A stretch of 64,000 nucleotides of DNA from NCBI GenBank assembly GCA_029216955.1, contig JANAVB010003400.1:11135654-11199653 (forward strand), read 5' to 3'. The translations under genes were made by a program, and so were the position numbers. This document shows, piece by piece, positions 1 to 11,055 of this stretch. Source of the stretch: Iris pallida (taxonomy: Eukaryota > Streptophyta > Magnoliopsida > Asparagales > Iridaceae). The notes below the pieces were generated by a model. The model saw only the letters and a list, made by a program, of their open reading frames with translations, did not search any database and was not told the origin of the DNA. The stretch's first letter is position 1, and each line of letters opens with the position of its first letter.

Positions 1-20
1 TCTTGTGTTCATTAATTTAG

Positions 21-85
21 GATCTCATGGCTATGAAGAGGGCGAAAAAGAACTGATTAGTGGAGAAGATCAACTTGCACAGTAA
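21..85 (+). CDS. Possible last exon of an upstream gene (partial)
   Basis: A short open stretch follows a plausible acceptor (ATTAATTTAG at 11-20) and runs GSHGYEEGEKELISGEDQLA-Q to a stop at 83-85. The bulk of the gene lies off the left edge. Because a CACTA 3' terminus lies downstream at 1026 on the same strand, this may be the last exon of that element's transposase or accessory gene. That is an inference from position only; the peptide is too short to recognise. Confidence 0.25.
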
Positions 86-479
86 ATCTTAAAAATATTC
101 ATTATTTACTCGTATGTCCTAATTTTAATTTCTTTTTTTTTTACAGGTTTACATGCATGGTCAAGTTACTTATATGGATTCATGAAGATTGTCTAATTTT
201 TACTTTGAATGAACTTGTATTTTGGTGAATGAATAAAGATATAAAGACTTTTTACACAGACAATATTTTGATTTGCAATAATTTTATATTAATATTTTGT
301 TCGATTGTTTGGTGGTGGATGCATTTACATGTTTGTGATGGGATCTGAAATTTTTATATGTACAAGCACATTTATATTTTGTGCGATTGTGGCAGATATT
401 TTTAACCAATTTTTGTAACAAATCCAGTAGTTAGGTAAAACGTTGGAAAAATAGTTAAATTCTCGATATGTTTGTCCAA
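86..479. other. AT-rich 3' flank, no gene seen
   Basis: AT-rich sequence after the short terminal exon. It could be the 3' UTR and interior of the CACTA element that ends at 1026. No coding or repeat structure is evident. Confidence 0.3.
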
Positions 480-1026
480 TTATTTGAAAATTATCACCCA
501 TTAACACAACTTCCAACATTTTGGAAAATTGTTGGGAAATAGGTTAAATTTACGACGTGTTTAGTAAATTGTTGGGAAAGTACCATCCAAAATTATATTT
601 TCAATGTTTGTGGAAACACGTTGGAAAAAACCAACTTTTTTTAGAAAAGGTTGGAAACACAAATCCAACCATTTTTTGGGAAACGTTGAAAAATCACAAC
701 CCAACGTTTTCTTCGACAAAGGTTGGTAAAAATAATTCCAACGTTTTATAAAATGTTGGAAATAAGTTACGTATGCCAACGTTTCTATTGTAAAAATGTT
801 GAAATTGTTAACCATTTTTGTACTATTATTGACGTTTATAAACGTTACTGCAAACGTCGTCTAATCCCTATACCAACATTTATTGCAAACGTTGTAAATT
901 CCCAACTAGGACAACGACGACGTTTACATAAATCGTTGGACAAACGTTGGCTAAACATATACCAACGTTTTGTTCAGTTTTTACAACGCTTATAAAACGT
1001 TGGGATAGGCCAACTTTCTTGTAGTG
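480..1026 (+). mobile_element. 3' terminal region of a CACTA (En/Spm-type) DNA transposon
   Basis: The segment ends in TTCTTGTAGTG, the inverted form of the CACTACAAGAA terminus typical of CACTA elements. It is filled with short subterminal repeats built on CCAACGTTT and its complement AAACGTTGG in both orientations, about fifteen copies. Such arrays are known transposase-binding regions in this superfamily. The left end is not in the window. The last base of the terminus is 1026; the 3-bp target duplication cannot be verified without the other end. Confidence 0.8.
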
Positions 1027-1659
1027 TGCATACTCTGGAGATAGAATAGAAGAATGAAACTTACCAACAGTGTCAATGAATTCCTCAAGAATGGTTAGTC
1101 TCCTTGTATTTGCTACTCTATTTTACTTGTTAATGCCTTTTCAAATGACTCAACTCAAAATCAAGTCTACTACTCTTTCTTTAATGGTCCAATTAATCAT
1201 ATATCTTTAAAGGTGTAACCAAGAAACATATAATTGACTGGTATACTGCATACTCTAGAGATGGGTGAGTCATATCCGAAAGGAGCGTCACTCTTCAAAG
1301 GATATCTAAATTAAAATAGCCTATTGTACATTCTTCTCAATTTCATTGTGTCGGGGTGTCCGGGTTGTTCCCAAAGTAAGAGCAGATACTACAAAGATTT
1401 TTCTACATTTCAGAAAAAATTTCTATATTTTAGAAAAAAATTCTACATTTCAAACAAAGTAACAACATAAATACTATAATCAAAATACGAAGTCATTAAA
1501 ATAGTCATCAAAATACCATGATCAAAATAGTCAACAAGCCACACAATGTATACATACTACATAGTCATCAAAATACCATCAAACATAAAAGCTAAGTCTC
1601 CAAAGTTCCTATTTTTTTCAGGGTCAATTTTTGTTCTGTTCAATTTTTTTTTATCCAAG
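1027..1659. other. Intergenic, no gene seen
   Basis: No supportable gene. A phrase close to GCATACTCTGGAGAT occurs at about 1027 and again near 1247 (GCATACTCTAGAGAT), a diverged local duplication. From 1400 to 1600 the sequence is rich in short repeats of TTCTACATTT and CATCAAAATACCAT. Confidence 0.4.
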
Positions 1660-1830
1660 GTACTTTTTCTGGCGCCTAACACTAGGCGAGGCACTTTTAA
1701 GCGCCATCTAAGCTCGCCTAAGCGACGATTGCTTTTCTGGGATAAGATTTTCCTAAGCGAGGCGCCCAAATACAAATTTTCGCTTAAGCACCGCTTAAGC
1801 GTCGCTTAAGCGCGCTTTTCACAACATAGC
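1660..1830. repeat. Cluster of GCTTAAGCG / AGGCGC motifs, probable TE fragment
   Basis: This GC-richer patch has many copies of AAGCG, CGCTTAAGC and GGCGCC in both orientations, so the strand can fold on itself repeatedly. It overlaps open frames in both directions, but these are explained by the motif repetition. No terminal repeats or target duplication were found, so the class is not assigned. Confidence 0.4.
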
Positions 1831-1899
1831 CCGAAACCTAAAAATGATGTACATGATACACACAAAGACACATAATCAAAAAAGTATGCCAAAGTCTCT

Positions 1900-2170
1900 A
1901 CCACTTGCACCAAACTCTAGTGTGTTGTTGAGAGTTAAGGGTTAATATTAATATTAATATTAATATTGTTCAACACACCCCAAGCCGATTTTGTGGGCCG
2001 AGAGTTGGATTCATGCAACGGTATTTTTTTAATCCGCTAAAATTAATGTGTCAAAGGATTGGAACATAGGTTGCTAGATACCATGTTAAAGTCTCAGTCA
2101 CTTGCACCAAAACTCTAGAGCATTTGTGAGGATTCAGACTTAATATTAATATTATTCAACAGAGTCAATA
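1900..2170. repeat. Diverged direct duplication with TTAATATTAATATT tracts
   Basis: Two blocks share the order CACTTGCACCAAACTCTAG, a gap, then TTAATATTAATATT and TTCAACA: 1902-1972 and 2099-2162. They look like a diverged tandem duplication of about 200 bp. Confidence 0.45.
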
Positions 2171-2750
2171 GTGAGAAGGAAGCGTATGCCATTAAAGTGT
2201 TTCTTTGCTCATTAGATTGCATGCACACTGAAGACCACAGGTGGAGGCAGTATATTTTGTGCATAATTCGGCAACCGGACATAATTGCTTGACCAATGAC
2301 ATGGAACTGAAAAAGAAAATCAAGATGGCAATATAAGGATCAGGGAACTTCAAGAAAAGAAACAACAAGAAGAAAGCATTTATATCATACTTTTGTGGGT
2401 CGGCAACTTTAAACAAGTATAGTAAAAAAATAACTGAAAGCAGGAACCCCAAAAAATGTTAAAGTCAGATCTCTTTCATTTGCCATTAAGTTCTCTCTGT
2501 CTCCACGATGATTATGGCATTTGAAATAGAGAGCAAAGACAAATAATTTCCACCTGCTTATAACCTTATCCAACTGTCCCTTCATCAGGTGTTCCCACAT
2601 GCTTGTGCAGGTATTGATGAAAAGGGTGTCCTATTGGGTAATGTAAGAAAAGGGCACATTTCTGAACCTGACCAATTCTTGAACATGTATAATAGAAAAT
2701 TTAAAGCAATAAAGCAATAAATAAGTGACGACGATGTTCCAAGCTCTAAC
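2171..2750. other. Possible gene interior or 3' flank; no exon fixed
   Basis: This lies downstream (minus strand) of the two candidate exons at 2751-2995. An open plus-strand stretch at about 2588-2720 (VFPHACAGIDEKGVLLG...) and minus-strand frames overlap here. Neither shows splice-supported or family-level evidence, so no gene is called. Confidence 0.3.
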
Positions 2751-2995
2751 TTACACTTGGGTTTTACAAGAAGAGCCTAAAGATGCATTCGACCAAAGAA
2801 GTCTGAAAGCCTGAGACAACAGAGAGGAAACACAGCATCAGTAAAAGAGAAAATTCACTCTTAAAACATTTGTATGGTATCAAAAAAACTTGACAGAGTA
2901 AACAACCTAACATCCTTAGCTATCACGGTAGTTCCATCTTCAGCATCAAGGTGCCGCAATACCACTTCTTCCAAACTTCCATCTCTGTAAGCATG
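2751..2995 (-). CDS. Two 3'-terminal exons of an unrecognised host gene
   Basis: On the minus strand an acceptor (TTGTTTCAG) precedes exon 2995-2912, which reads [20 protein letters not shown] then [11 protein letters not shown] donor follows, then a 101-bp intron with acceptor TGTCTCAG, then exon 2810-2751 in the same phase, ending SCKTQV and a TAA stop. The phase-consistent joining supports a real gene end. I do not recognise the protein. It may be the 3' end of the JASON-like gene that starts at 10770 on the same strand, with the copia element in an intron, or a separate gene. Upstream exons were not identified. Confidence 0.4.
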
Positions 2996-3826
2996 CTGAA
3001 ACAACAAATAATACAGCCATCAAATGTCATTTAATTTCAAGGCAAGCCACTAAGAAGTACAAACACTTAACAACTGGTGTCATGTTCGTGACTTCCTGTC
3101 GCATCAAATTGGACATATATGGACACTCAAAAACTGGTGCCATGTCAGTGTCACCGTGTCGGTATCAATGTCGTGTTGTATCCACGTTCATGAAACAGAG
3201 GAAATCCACCATTTTCATCTGAGGTAACTCTTTTCACCTCGGATGGAGGCCAAGAAATACCATCATTAACAAACTTTGTTTTCATTATCAATTGAGCACA
3301 CAAAAGACAAATAGCATCAGCCAATTAAAAATGCCTGTACTGAAAAAACAAACATTGTCAAGCTGTAACTCGTAAAGAACTTTGCTATGCCTACAACCAA
3401 ATGTTTACAATCCCCCTACAACCTTCACGTGTTGGGCTTCGATTGGAGGAGAGGAGGAAGTGGTGGGGTTGGGTGGAGCCCATGTAGCAGGGGGGTGAGA
3501 GGGGAGGTGGGACCCGGTGGGACCCATGTGTAAGGGGTGGGAGAAAGAGGTTGTAAGAAGGTTGTCATAATTTCGTTGTAGACTTAGCATTTTCCAACTC
3601 TTAAACATGCAGAATTCAAAAAAATGAGCAGTGTTGATAACCCTTGCCAAATAGTAAGAACAATCAAGGACAATGCTAATGGAAAGTAAAGCCGCTAACC
3701 CAGATTTGCCTTAAGAATTTTAATAACCGTACTCAAGTTTCTCTTGTATGTGTCCCCACATAAATTCTAGAAGTAGTAATGTCGAACTGGAACTAATGTT
3801 ACACGTTCCTCACAATAGAACTAGCA
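2996..3826. other. Intron or intergenic sequence with a low-complexity G-rich patch
   Basis: This is the left flank of the copia insertion. 3060-3200 holds a short GTGTC/GACAC-rich repeat. 3430-3560 is G-rich (GGGTGGGAG, GGGACCC repeats) and produces a spurious minus-strand frame. No exon is supported. Confidence 0.35.
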
Positions 3827-3831
3827 AAATG

Positions 3832-4322
3832 TGTTGGAATTATTCAATAATTAAGGGGCCACACATGTAAAATTAATTGTGTTTAGGCTATCTAAATAAT
3901 TAAGCTAAATTAAAGTGGTCTATTTGGAAATTGGCTTAAGGGTATAATTGTCATGGAATTAATGTGTAGATACCGGAGATAATTCTAATTTGATGAGGGG
4001 CCAAATTAGAAATATCACAACACATGTATATATATATATATATATGTGTGTGTATTCATTAGGGTTATGGTCCCCAACTTATACGGCCACCAAAGAGAAG
4101 TTTTCTCTTTTTCTCTTATGCATCCCCATCAATAGAGAGGGACAAAGGATTTAGATTCACCTTTGTCATTAAGGGTCGTAGCAAGTTGGAAGATCGAACC
4201 CAATAAAGAGACGATCGCTTCAAGATCCATCAAGCCTAGCAATGGATTCAGGTACGCTTCCGCAATTTAATTTATTTGGTCTTCATCTCATGAATCGACA
4301 TGGTACAATAAAATTTCTAACA
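3832..4322 (+). repeat. Copia 5' LTR
   Basis: This 491-bp LTR starts TGTTGGAATTATTC and ends TTTCTAACA. It matches 8991-9503 with roughly eleven substitutions by eye plus a length change in the (TA)n tract near 4026-4045. Confidence 0.93.
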
Positions 4323-4324
4323 AG

Positions 4325-4336
4325 TGGTATCAGAGC
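4325..4336 (+). promoter_or_regulatory. Copia primer-binding site
   Basis: TGGTATCAGAGC lies two bases after the 5' LTR. It is complementary to the 3' end of plant initiator methionine tRNA, the usual copia primer. Confidence 0.9.
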
Positions 4337-5940
4337 CTCCCTGTTTGATTTATGAGATTGAAGTTTTTAGTATCTATTTTTTATTGGATTCATGAACCCT
4401 AGATCATTGAATCTAATTTAATTTAGGGTTCCAATTGTTCGATCAAAATTTTTTTTTTATGGATTCAATTTAGATTCTTCACCATCCTCCGATCCTTTCT
4501 GTTTGGAGGTATTCGATTTCTTACACATTGAGGAATACTTCTAATTTCTTCCTTCTGTTTGGATTCACACTCCGTCTGCTTTGTTGAAGGTTTGCTGATT
4601 GTTTCTAGAAATTTACCATGATTAATCTATGCGCATTGATAAGGGACACAGGATGGTTTTGCTGTCTCAGATTGTCAGTACGTGTCCACATAGGGTGCAA
4701 AGTAGGTGATGTGTCCGACACATATTGGACACGGCCAAAATGAGGACACGACATCACAAGCAAGGCACGAAAATTGGTCGTTGTCAATCTAGGAAACAGA
4801 GCAACGGGGACTCCAAAATAGTAGTTGTGTCTGTTTTGTGAAAAACACGCATTCGCCACAAAACCGACACTACATAATACATCAGGACATGCCAAAATAT
4901 GTGCTGTCTGTGGCTCTGCATCTGTAATGTTTCAAGTCATGTGCATGTCCGCAACATAGTGGTCAATGCTTCATTTTGTTCTGCCACTGAAGTTTGTGCT
5001 GGATCTCAATACTTGGGTAAGCTGAGGGTTTACTGCAGAATTTTTGTGTCAATTTTTATGTGAAGTGAAGATTTTGTAGCGATGGTTGAGCTTGTTTTTT
5101 GGTTCATGTTATTGATAATTTCAAGTATATAATCTGCTAACTCATTAATTTGGTCGACATTTGCATATTCATTAATTTTGTCGACTTCTTTTGTGAAGAT
5201 ATTTTGGAGTTATTTCTTCTTGTTAATGTCTATGTTCATCTGCATATTTTCAATAGACTGTTACATGAATTTTGTTATGTTGATAATGTTCAATTTTGAC
5301 AAATTAAAATTCATGCTCATGTTTTTTATTACTATATTTGAGTTATAATATTGTAAATATGCATGTACATAAAGATTTGGACACGATTCAGTTATGTAAA
5401 ATTCAGTCAACATTCAAATTTGGTGCTTCTTTAAAACTAGCAATAGTTGTCTAACGTTTTGACTAGACCCATTGAAACAAGATGTTGCCAAAGTGACCTC
5501 TCTTGCGTAGATAGTCTATGAGGGATGTCAGATGTTTGTGTGTGTATATTCATGCGGGTATTAGCCGGTCCAAAGGAAGGTTAATACTTGGCCGAATTGC
5601 ACACATACTTGTGGTGATAAATGTGTGACAATTGTAAGGTTTACATATGAATAATAACCCGATCCAAAGATAGGCTTATTATTTGACATGACTTATTGTC
5701 AACGTTTGATCATTACACCAAGAGTACCACTTGCAGTTAATATCACTGTCCAAAGACTTGATATTAATGATGTACTAGGTATCTTGAGATAGGGTTCACC
5801 ATTATTTGAATTTGTTTGACTATATTTTACTCTTTGGTTATTAATTAGAGCATGTTTGTCTATATATTTTTTGTTCTCTTTACAGTTAATGTTGCTACAA
5901 TATCTGCCAATAAGAATTTAATTTTCATGTTTAATGGGAT
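4337..5940 (+). pseudogene. Copia leader and gag region, no open gag
   Basis: No gag frame of useful length survives. 4605-4900 carries a block rich in GTGTCC/GGACAC motifs that looks like a separate small insertion or decayed repeat. 5430-5850 is leader-like sequence with repeated phrases of the form (A/C)CGATCCAAAGATAGG. Confidence 0.5.
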
Positions 5941-6600
5941 AATCTTTAAGGGCGAAAAAGAAAATAAATACAGAAGCTGCTAAGGGTCCAGGACAAAAGA
6001 AACAACAATATAAAACTAAGGGTTGTTCTTTTGTGATAAGACATGACACATAAGGAAGAAATGTACAAAGTATCACGCATGGCGTATAAAGAAATATACA
6101 TTTCTAAATTTGGTCTGTTCTGAGGTTAATTTAGATTTAGTACCTAAAAACACGTTGTGGTTAGATTCTGGTGCTACTACCCATATTGGTGTTTATAGAC
6201 AAGGTTGTCTGAGCTACCGAAGCCAATTAATGGTGAAAGATACATTTATGTGGGTGACGGCAAATCGGTAGAAGTGAAAGCAATATGACATTTTAGGTTA
6301 TGTTTAGGAACCGATTATTATTTGGATTTGATAGACACTTTTATTGTACCGTCTTTTAGACGAAATTCAGTTTCAGTTTCCTTAATGGACAAATCTGGTT
6401 ATCATTGTTCATTTGGAAATAATAAGTTTAGTCTGTCTTTAAATCTAAATATTATTGGTAACGGTTCCCTTAAGGTTTATAATAACCTATATTCATTTAA
6501 AACTATTGCATCTTATAATGAAATCTTGCAAGTGGAGTCATGTGGTACTAAATGCAAAATTAACAATAAATGTTTTTAGTCTCATTATGACATAAGTGAT
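5941..6600 (+). pseudogene. Copia protease and GAG-pre-integrase remnant
   Basis: About 6150-6190 encodes TLWLDSGATTHIG, the catalytic D-S-G triad context of copia retropepsin. After a frameshift, 6322-6579 reads MDLIDTFIVPSFRRNSVSVS and SGYHCSFGNNKF, the conserved segment between protease and integrase. It ends in a stop before the usual HKRLGH zinc-binding region. Stops and frame changes make it non-functional. Confidence 0.75.
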
Positions 6601-7200
6601 TATGTCACATGTCTAGAAATAGAGTTGAATGATTTGTGTCTGATGAGATTTGGATTTCATTGACTTTGTAGACTTTATTGTCTATATTAATGTGTAAAGG
6701 AAATACAGACCAAAGTTCAATTGTAAGCAGTTACTTTATTGGCTATGCTGACAAATCAAGGGGTTAATAATTATATGATCCCACACTAAAAAAAAAAATT
6801 TAAGACGAGAAGTATAATAATTTTTGAGGATGTTGAGTTTGGGGGAGAAATAAAGTCAGGATCATTGTCTTTGAGAAGGAATCAATTACGATTTCTACTA
6901 TCACTTTTGACGATGTGCAGGATTCTATACCTGTCATGATCAAGAAGTGAATTCGGAGCCTCAATAAGACAATATCGAATTACCTCTATAAGTCGTTGTT
7001 GAGATACCTTAACAACGACAATGTAGCGGCACCCCATTCAAGATAAGGTAATTATTCCTAAGGAACAAACTCAACAACCTCAAGAACCGGTAATATTAAG
7101 ATGGTCCACAAGAGAAAGGAGAAATATAATTTCGGACAATATTGTCATATTCCTCTAGGAACGTGAGAAAACTATGGAATATTGGAAGGTGATTCAATCA
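6601..7200 (+). pseudogene. Copia integrase region, core deleted
   Basis: No D,D,E core or integrase zinc finger can be read here. The sequence passes almost directly from the pre-integrase remnant to the linker before RT (PQEPVILRWSTRERRN at about 7078-7125). An integrase of normal size would need about 1.2 kb, so a large internal deletion is inferred. Confidence 0.6.
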
Positions 7201-7790
7201 TCTTCCGTCGGACCATGGAAAGTTCCAACTCTTAAAAGTGGATTGAGGAAATAAATAAGGAGTATAAGTCTATGCAAGACAATAAAGTTTAAGAACTTGT
7301 CACATTACCAAAAGATACGAAGTTCATTGGTTGAAAATGGACATTTAAAACCAAGAAAGATTCGAAAGGATAATGTGGAGAGGTATAAAGTACGTCTTGC
7401 AGCTAGTGACTTTACTCAAAAGTCAACGTTTGATTTTAAAGAGACTTTCTCTTCGGTATCTTTGAAAGACTCTTTTAAAACAATCACAACACTTATTGCA
7501 CATTTTGATCTTGAGTTACATTAAATGGATGTCAAAATTGTGTTTCTCAATGGTAACATCGACGAAACAATTTATGGTGCATGCAGAAAACTGTGTCAAA
7601 AGACCCAAATAATATGGTTTGCATATTGACAAAATCTATTCATGGACTCAAGCAGGATTCTCGTCGAAGGTACTTAAAGTTTTACCAAGTCATTATCTCG
7701 TTTGATTTTGAGATAAACACTGTTGAAGATTGTGTGTATCACAAGTTCAGTGGGAGTAGGAATAATTTTCTGGTTTTGTATATTGATTAA
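7201..7790 (+). pseudogene. Copia reverse transcriptase remnant
   Basis: Readable blocks include EEINKEYKSMQDNK (about 7245-7290), KDNVERYKVRLAASDFTQKS (7357-7425), MDVKIVFLNGNIDETIY and TKSIHGLKQDSRRRY, in the conserved copia RT order. At 7775-7790 the catalytic YVDD appears as YID followed by a stop. The domain is broken by at least three stops or frameshifts. The fingers and palm are recognisable but the enzyme cannot be made. Confidence 0.85.
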
Positions 7791-7899
7791 AGTATTCAAT
7801 GCAAACCAGGTGACACCTCTCGTTAAAAGAGACAAATTCGGTCTCAATCAAGTGCCATAAGGTTATCCTTAAAATTAAGAAAATACAATAGATTTTTTC

Positions 7900-8530
7900 C
7901 TTCATGATCAGTTGTAGGGAGTCTAATGTATGCTCAAGTATGTACGCGTCAGGATATTACGTACATATTAGGATGTTAGGCAGATATTTAAGCAAATATG
8001 GATGGATCATTGAGTAGCAGCCAAACTACTTAAGTAATTAATAGAGAACAAGAACTTATATGCTCTTTGTAGGAGATCAAATAATTATGGAGATCATAAG
8101 GTATTCCGACTCCGATTTTGTTGGATGCCAACACAGCAGGAGATCCACATCAGGTTATGCTGACTAATGGAGATATATTTTGGATGAGTGTCAAACATGT
8201 ACTCATAATTTCTTTCACCATGGCACCAAGGTTTATAAATGCTGTGGGACATCTATTCAGGGAATATGATTGCAAAATTTTGTTACAAGGCTGCACCTAC
8301 AGTACGGTGTTGAAAGACCATATAAAATTATGACATGACAATAAATCAGCGGTACTGTATTCTAATAACAACAAGAACTTGTATAAGTTAAAGGATGTTA
8401 ACATAAAATTTCTAGTTGTGAAGGAAAGAATTAAGAATGGTAAAAGTGTCCATATAACACATTAGGACAAACTCCATGTTAGCGGATCCGCTCACAAAAG
8501 CATTATCACCCAGGGTCTTTCATGAGCATA
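7900..8530 (+). pseudogene. Copia RNase H remnant
   Basis: Fragments in several frames (SLMYAQVCTRQDITYILG near 7918-7970; DANTAGDPHQVMLTNGDIFW at about 8127-8180) match the conserved RT-RNase H connection and RNase H of copia elements. Stops interrupt every frame. The sequence between the YID motif and this block is shorter than in intact elements, which suggests another deletion. Confidence 0.7.
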
Positions 8531-8990
8531 CTGCTCATATGGGTGTTAATTAAGAATATGGCAATATAGTGGAAGTTTGTATTTTATGTATTTGGGTGCT
8601 ATTTGGTTTTGGACACATTTATGTATTAAAATATTTTGGATATTTATCTGATCAGATATATGAAAATTCAGTTCATTCTGTTTTCATTATGTTAAAGTAT
8701 TGATCTCACTAAAGTTAAGGAGGACCAGTTGGAAATAGACATGTATTGATCACATTGCGTGTAATTTCCATACTACGCATCCATGATTGATCTATGTCGT
8801 TTAGCTATATTGGTATATGTGACCATTGATGGTTTAGTTACGCTACATATGACGAAGGCCGCTTTGATCCTATATTGATATGGTTAATGGACGAGATTGT
8901 CCGGATATACCCTAAGGATTAAGATAGCAATTTATGAGCTCACTAAGGTTAACACAATTATAAGGTTACATATGTGGCCCAGTGGGAGAT

Positions 8991-9182
8991 AGTTGGAATT
9001 ATTCAATAATTAAGGGGCCATACATGTAAAATTAATTGTGTTTAGGCTATCTAAATAATTAAGCCAAATTAAAGTGGTCTATTTGGAAATTGGCTTAAGG
9101 GTATAATTGTCATGGAATTAATGTGTAGATACTGGAGATAATTCTAATTTGATGAGGGGCCAAATCAGGAATATCACAACAC

Positions 9183-9228
<46 letters not shown>

Positions 9229-9503
9229 CTATTCATTAGGGTTATGGTCCCCAACTTATACGGCCACCAAAGAGAAGTTTTCTCTTTTTCTCTTCTGCAT
9301 CCCCATCAACAGAAAGAGAGGGACAAAGGATTCGGATTCACCTTTGTCATTAAGGGTCGTAGCAAGTTGGAAGATCGAACCCAATAAAGAGACGATCGCT
9401 TCAAGATCCATCAAGCCTAGCAATGGATTCAGGTACGCTTCCGCAATTTAATTTATTTGGTCTTCATCTCATGAATCGACATGGTACAATAAAATTTATA
9501 ACA
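8991..9503 (+). repeat. Copia 3' LTR
   Basis: This 513-bp LTR is preceded by the purine-rich primer AGTGGGAGAT at 8981-8990. It begins AGTTGG where the 5' LTR has TGTTGG, so the terminal TG is mutated. Its (TA)n tract (about 9187-9226) is longer than that of the 5' LTR and accounts for most of the length difference. Confidence 0.93.
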
Positions 9504-9508
9504 AAATG

Positions 9509-10527
9509 ATGTGACCGCTTGTAGGGAACTCGTCATAGATGTCAAATGTACTTAGGCCTCAAAGTTTGCACATGGCAGACAATTTTTTGTGATCAATATA
9601 GAGTTAGCATATGCAAGAATTATGTCAAAGTGTATGCATCAACTTCAAATTTCTAAAACCAAAGGTGACCAACAACTTTGCTTCATTATGTCAGGCTACA
9701 CTGGGATATACTACCACATAAACCAAAAATTCTCAGGCTAAACCAAAGCTGAGATAAGCTCAAAAGTTCAAGGTCAGTCATGCAGACTGAATGGAATAAA
9801 TATCTATGCACATCACAATTAAAGAGTTATACCAATATCCCTGAGAGATTAGTTCTCTTCGTCATTTCATAAGCCATCAATTCCGAAATGCATTAGTAGG
9901 AAAACCATCTCCAGGAATCTGCCAACATCTTCATAATCTAGTTCATGGAGTTCCTCTTATAAAACTAACTGTGCAGCAAAATTTTCAGTTCCTATGCCTT
10001 GACTGCTACTAGTCTTGGTTTGTATGTGTGAGGGCTATATAATTGTGGCTTGCATGTGTGGTCGAACACAATAAATTAGCACTCATTGAACCCTTGCATT
10101 CAATCAAGTTAATTGAATGCAAGAAATGCATTTAGAAACCTGGACATATACTTGATTAATCTAACAGACCCTTACCATTACAATCAGCAAAAGCAAACAT
10201 GGAAAAGAAGAAATGTAACAAGAATGATCATTTCTGAAAATATAAAAGAAGAAAAGACTAAAGGGTACTGACTACTGAGAAATGTAACAGACTAAAGTTA
10301 ATCGAACTTCTAGCACATGTGCACAACAACTCATTGTCTGTATGAAAGAACAAAGAAGCTTATCCAAGTGCAAATGCAATTCCTGCTTGATCTTTTTCTT
10401 CAGCCTCTGCCTGCATTATTTCCATGTGCTTCTTGTTTATTATGTTGGTACTTCATTCTTTTATTTTGTTCATTCTAAACAAAATTTTGGGCATTATCCA
10501 TTTTTTTTTTCAAGATTAGAGCTTTAC
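9509..10527. other. Probable intron of the minus-strand JASON-like gene
   Basis: This lies between the copia insertion and recognised exon 2. On the minus strand an acceptor-like AAACAAG near 10430 is followed by a short open stretch (KKHMEIMQAEAEEKDQAGIA) ending in a stop at about 10363. In the frame expected from exon 2 it hits an early stop, so I do not call it an exon. Confidence 0.35.
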
Positions 10528-10770
10528 CTTCGCATATGAACATGGACGAGAGCTGGTTCCTAGTAACCAAAGGATCCTAAGAAATTTACAAAAGAAATTT
10601 AAAAAAATACAATTTTTGATATAGGAAGAAAAAAATCATGCAAAATCGGAAAGAAATTATGAAGCTAGTGTTTTACTCACTCTGCTCTTGGAAGCAATCG
10701 ACTTCGAGATCAGATGAGACTTCGGACGACCGGAGTCTCTGAATCGGAAGCACCCGAAGAAACACCCCAT
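10528..10770 (-). CDS. JASON-like protein, first two exons
   Basis: Exon 1 (10770-10681) starts at an ATG after a pyrimidine-rich leader and encodes 30 residues beginning MGCFFGCFRFRDSGRP, then a GTGAGT donor. Exon 2 (10576-10528) follows acceptor TTTCTTAG in phase and reads DPLVTRNQLSSMFICE, then donor GTAAAG. The MGCFFGCF start plus the (A/P)LVSRNxLSSLF block is, from memory, the N-terminus of plant JASON-like proteins; JASON acts in spindle organisation in male meiosis. Later exons were not resolved and may lie left of the copia insertion. No promoter was identified; the upstream region carries an ABCB exon fragment. Confidence 0.5.
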
Positions 10771-10914
10771 CTCGCCGGAAAACCTCTCGGAAACCTAATT
10801 CCACCTCGGTCCGACGAAATTCCGGCGATGTAAGGATCAATAGAGGTTTTTGATTGGGAGATCGAACCCCAAATTCCGACGGAGTCGAAAAAGAAAAATT
10901 AGGTTTTGGGGACT

Positions 10915-11055
10915 GAGCAGCCAGTCGAAGAGGTCGGCGAACGAGAACAGCTCGTGGAACGCCAAGGTCTGCTCCGGTTGCTTCTTCTTCTCTGGCTCTG
11001 CCACCGCCGACGACGACGGCGGCTTCGGAACTCCCTCGGTTGAATCTGCTGCCAT
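10915..11055 (-). pseudogene. Truncated first exon of an ABCB (P-glycoprotein type) transporter
   Basis: The ATG at 11055 opens 47 codons: an acidic/Ser-rich start, then EKKKQPEQTLAFHELFSFAD and LFDWLL. This matches the N-terminus of plant full-size ABCB transporters, where the next residues form the first membrane helix. Similarity stops at 10915; the frame runs on through unrelated sequence to a stop at 10837. The remaining transporter of about 1,200 residues is absent on this strand. The piece lies 145 bp upstream of the JASON-like ATG, same strand. It looks like a rearranged or duplicated gene start rather than a working gene. Confidence 0.6.

Larger units (their letters stand above)
3832..9503 (+). 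mobile_element. Ty1/copia LTR retrotransposon, complete but defective
   Basis: The element has two near-identical LTRs (3832-4322 and 8991-9503), a methionine-initiator-type PBS and a purine tract. It is flanked by a perfect 5-bp target duplication AAATG (3827-3831 and 9504-9508). The interior is about 4.7 kb and plus-oriented. It shows a retropepsin motif, a GAG-pre-integrase region, a reverse transcriptase with several frame breaks and RNase H remnants. The integrase core is essentially missing: only about 700 bp separate GAG-pre-integrase from RT. It separates minus-strand host exons at 2751-2995 from those at 10528-10770. Confidence 0.93.

Noticed and set aside
1546..1809. Opposed open frames at the GCTTAAGCG cluster
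   Set aside because: The frames follow from the self-complementary repeat, not from a gene.
2588..2720. Plus-strand open stretch VFPHACAGIDEKGVLLG
   Set aside because: It has no start, no clear splice partners and no recognised family; minus-strand frames overlap it.
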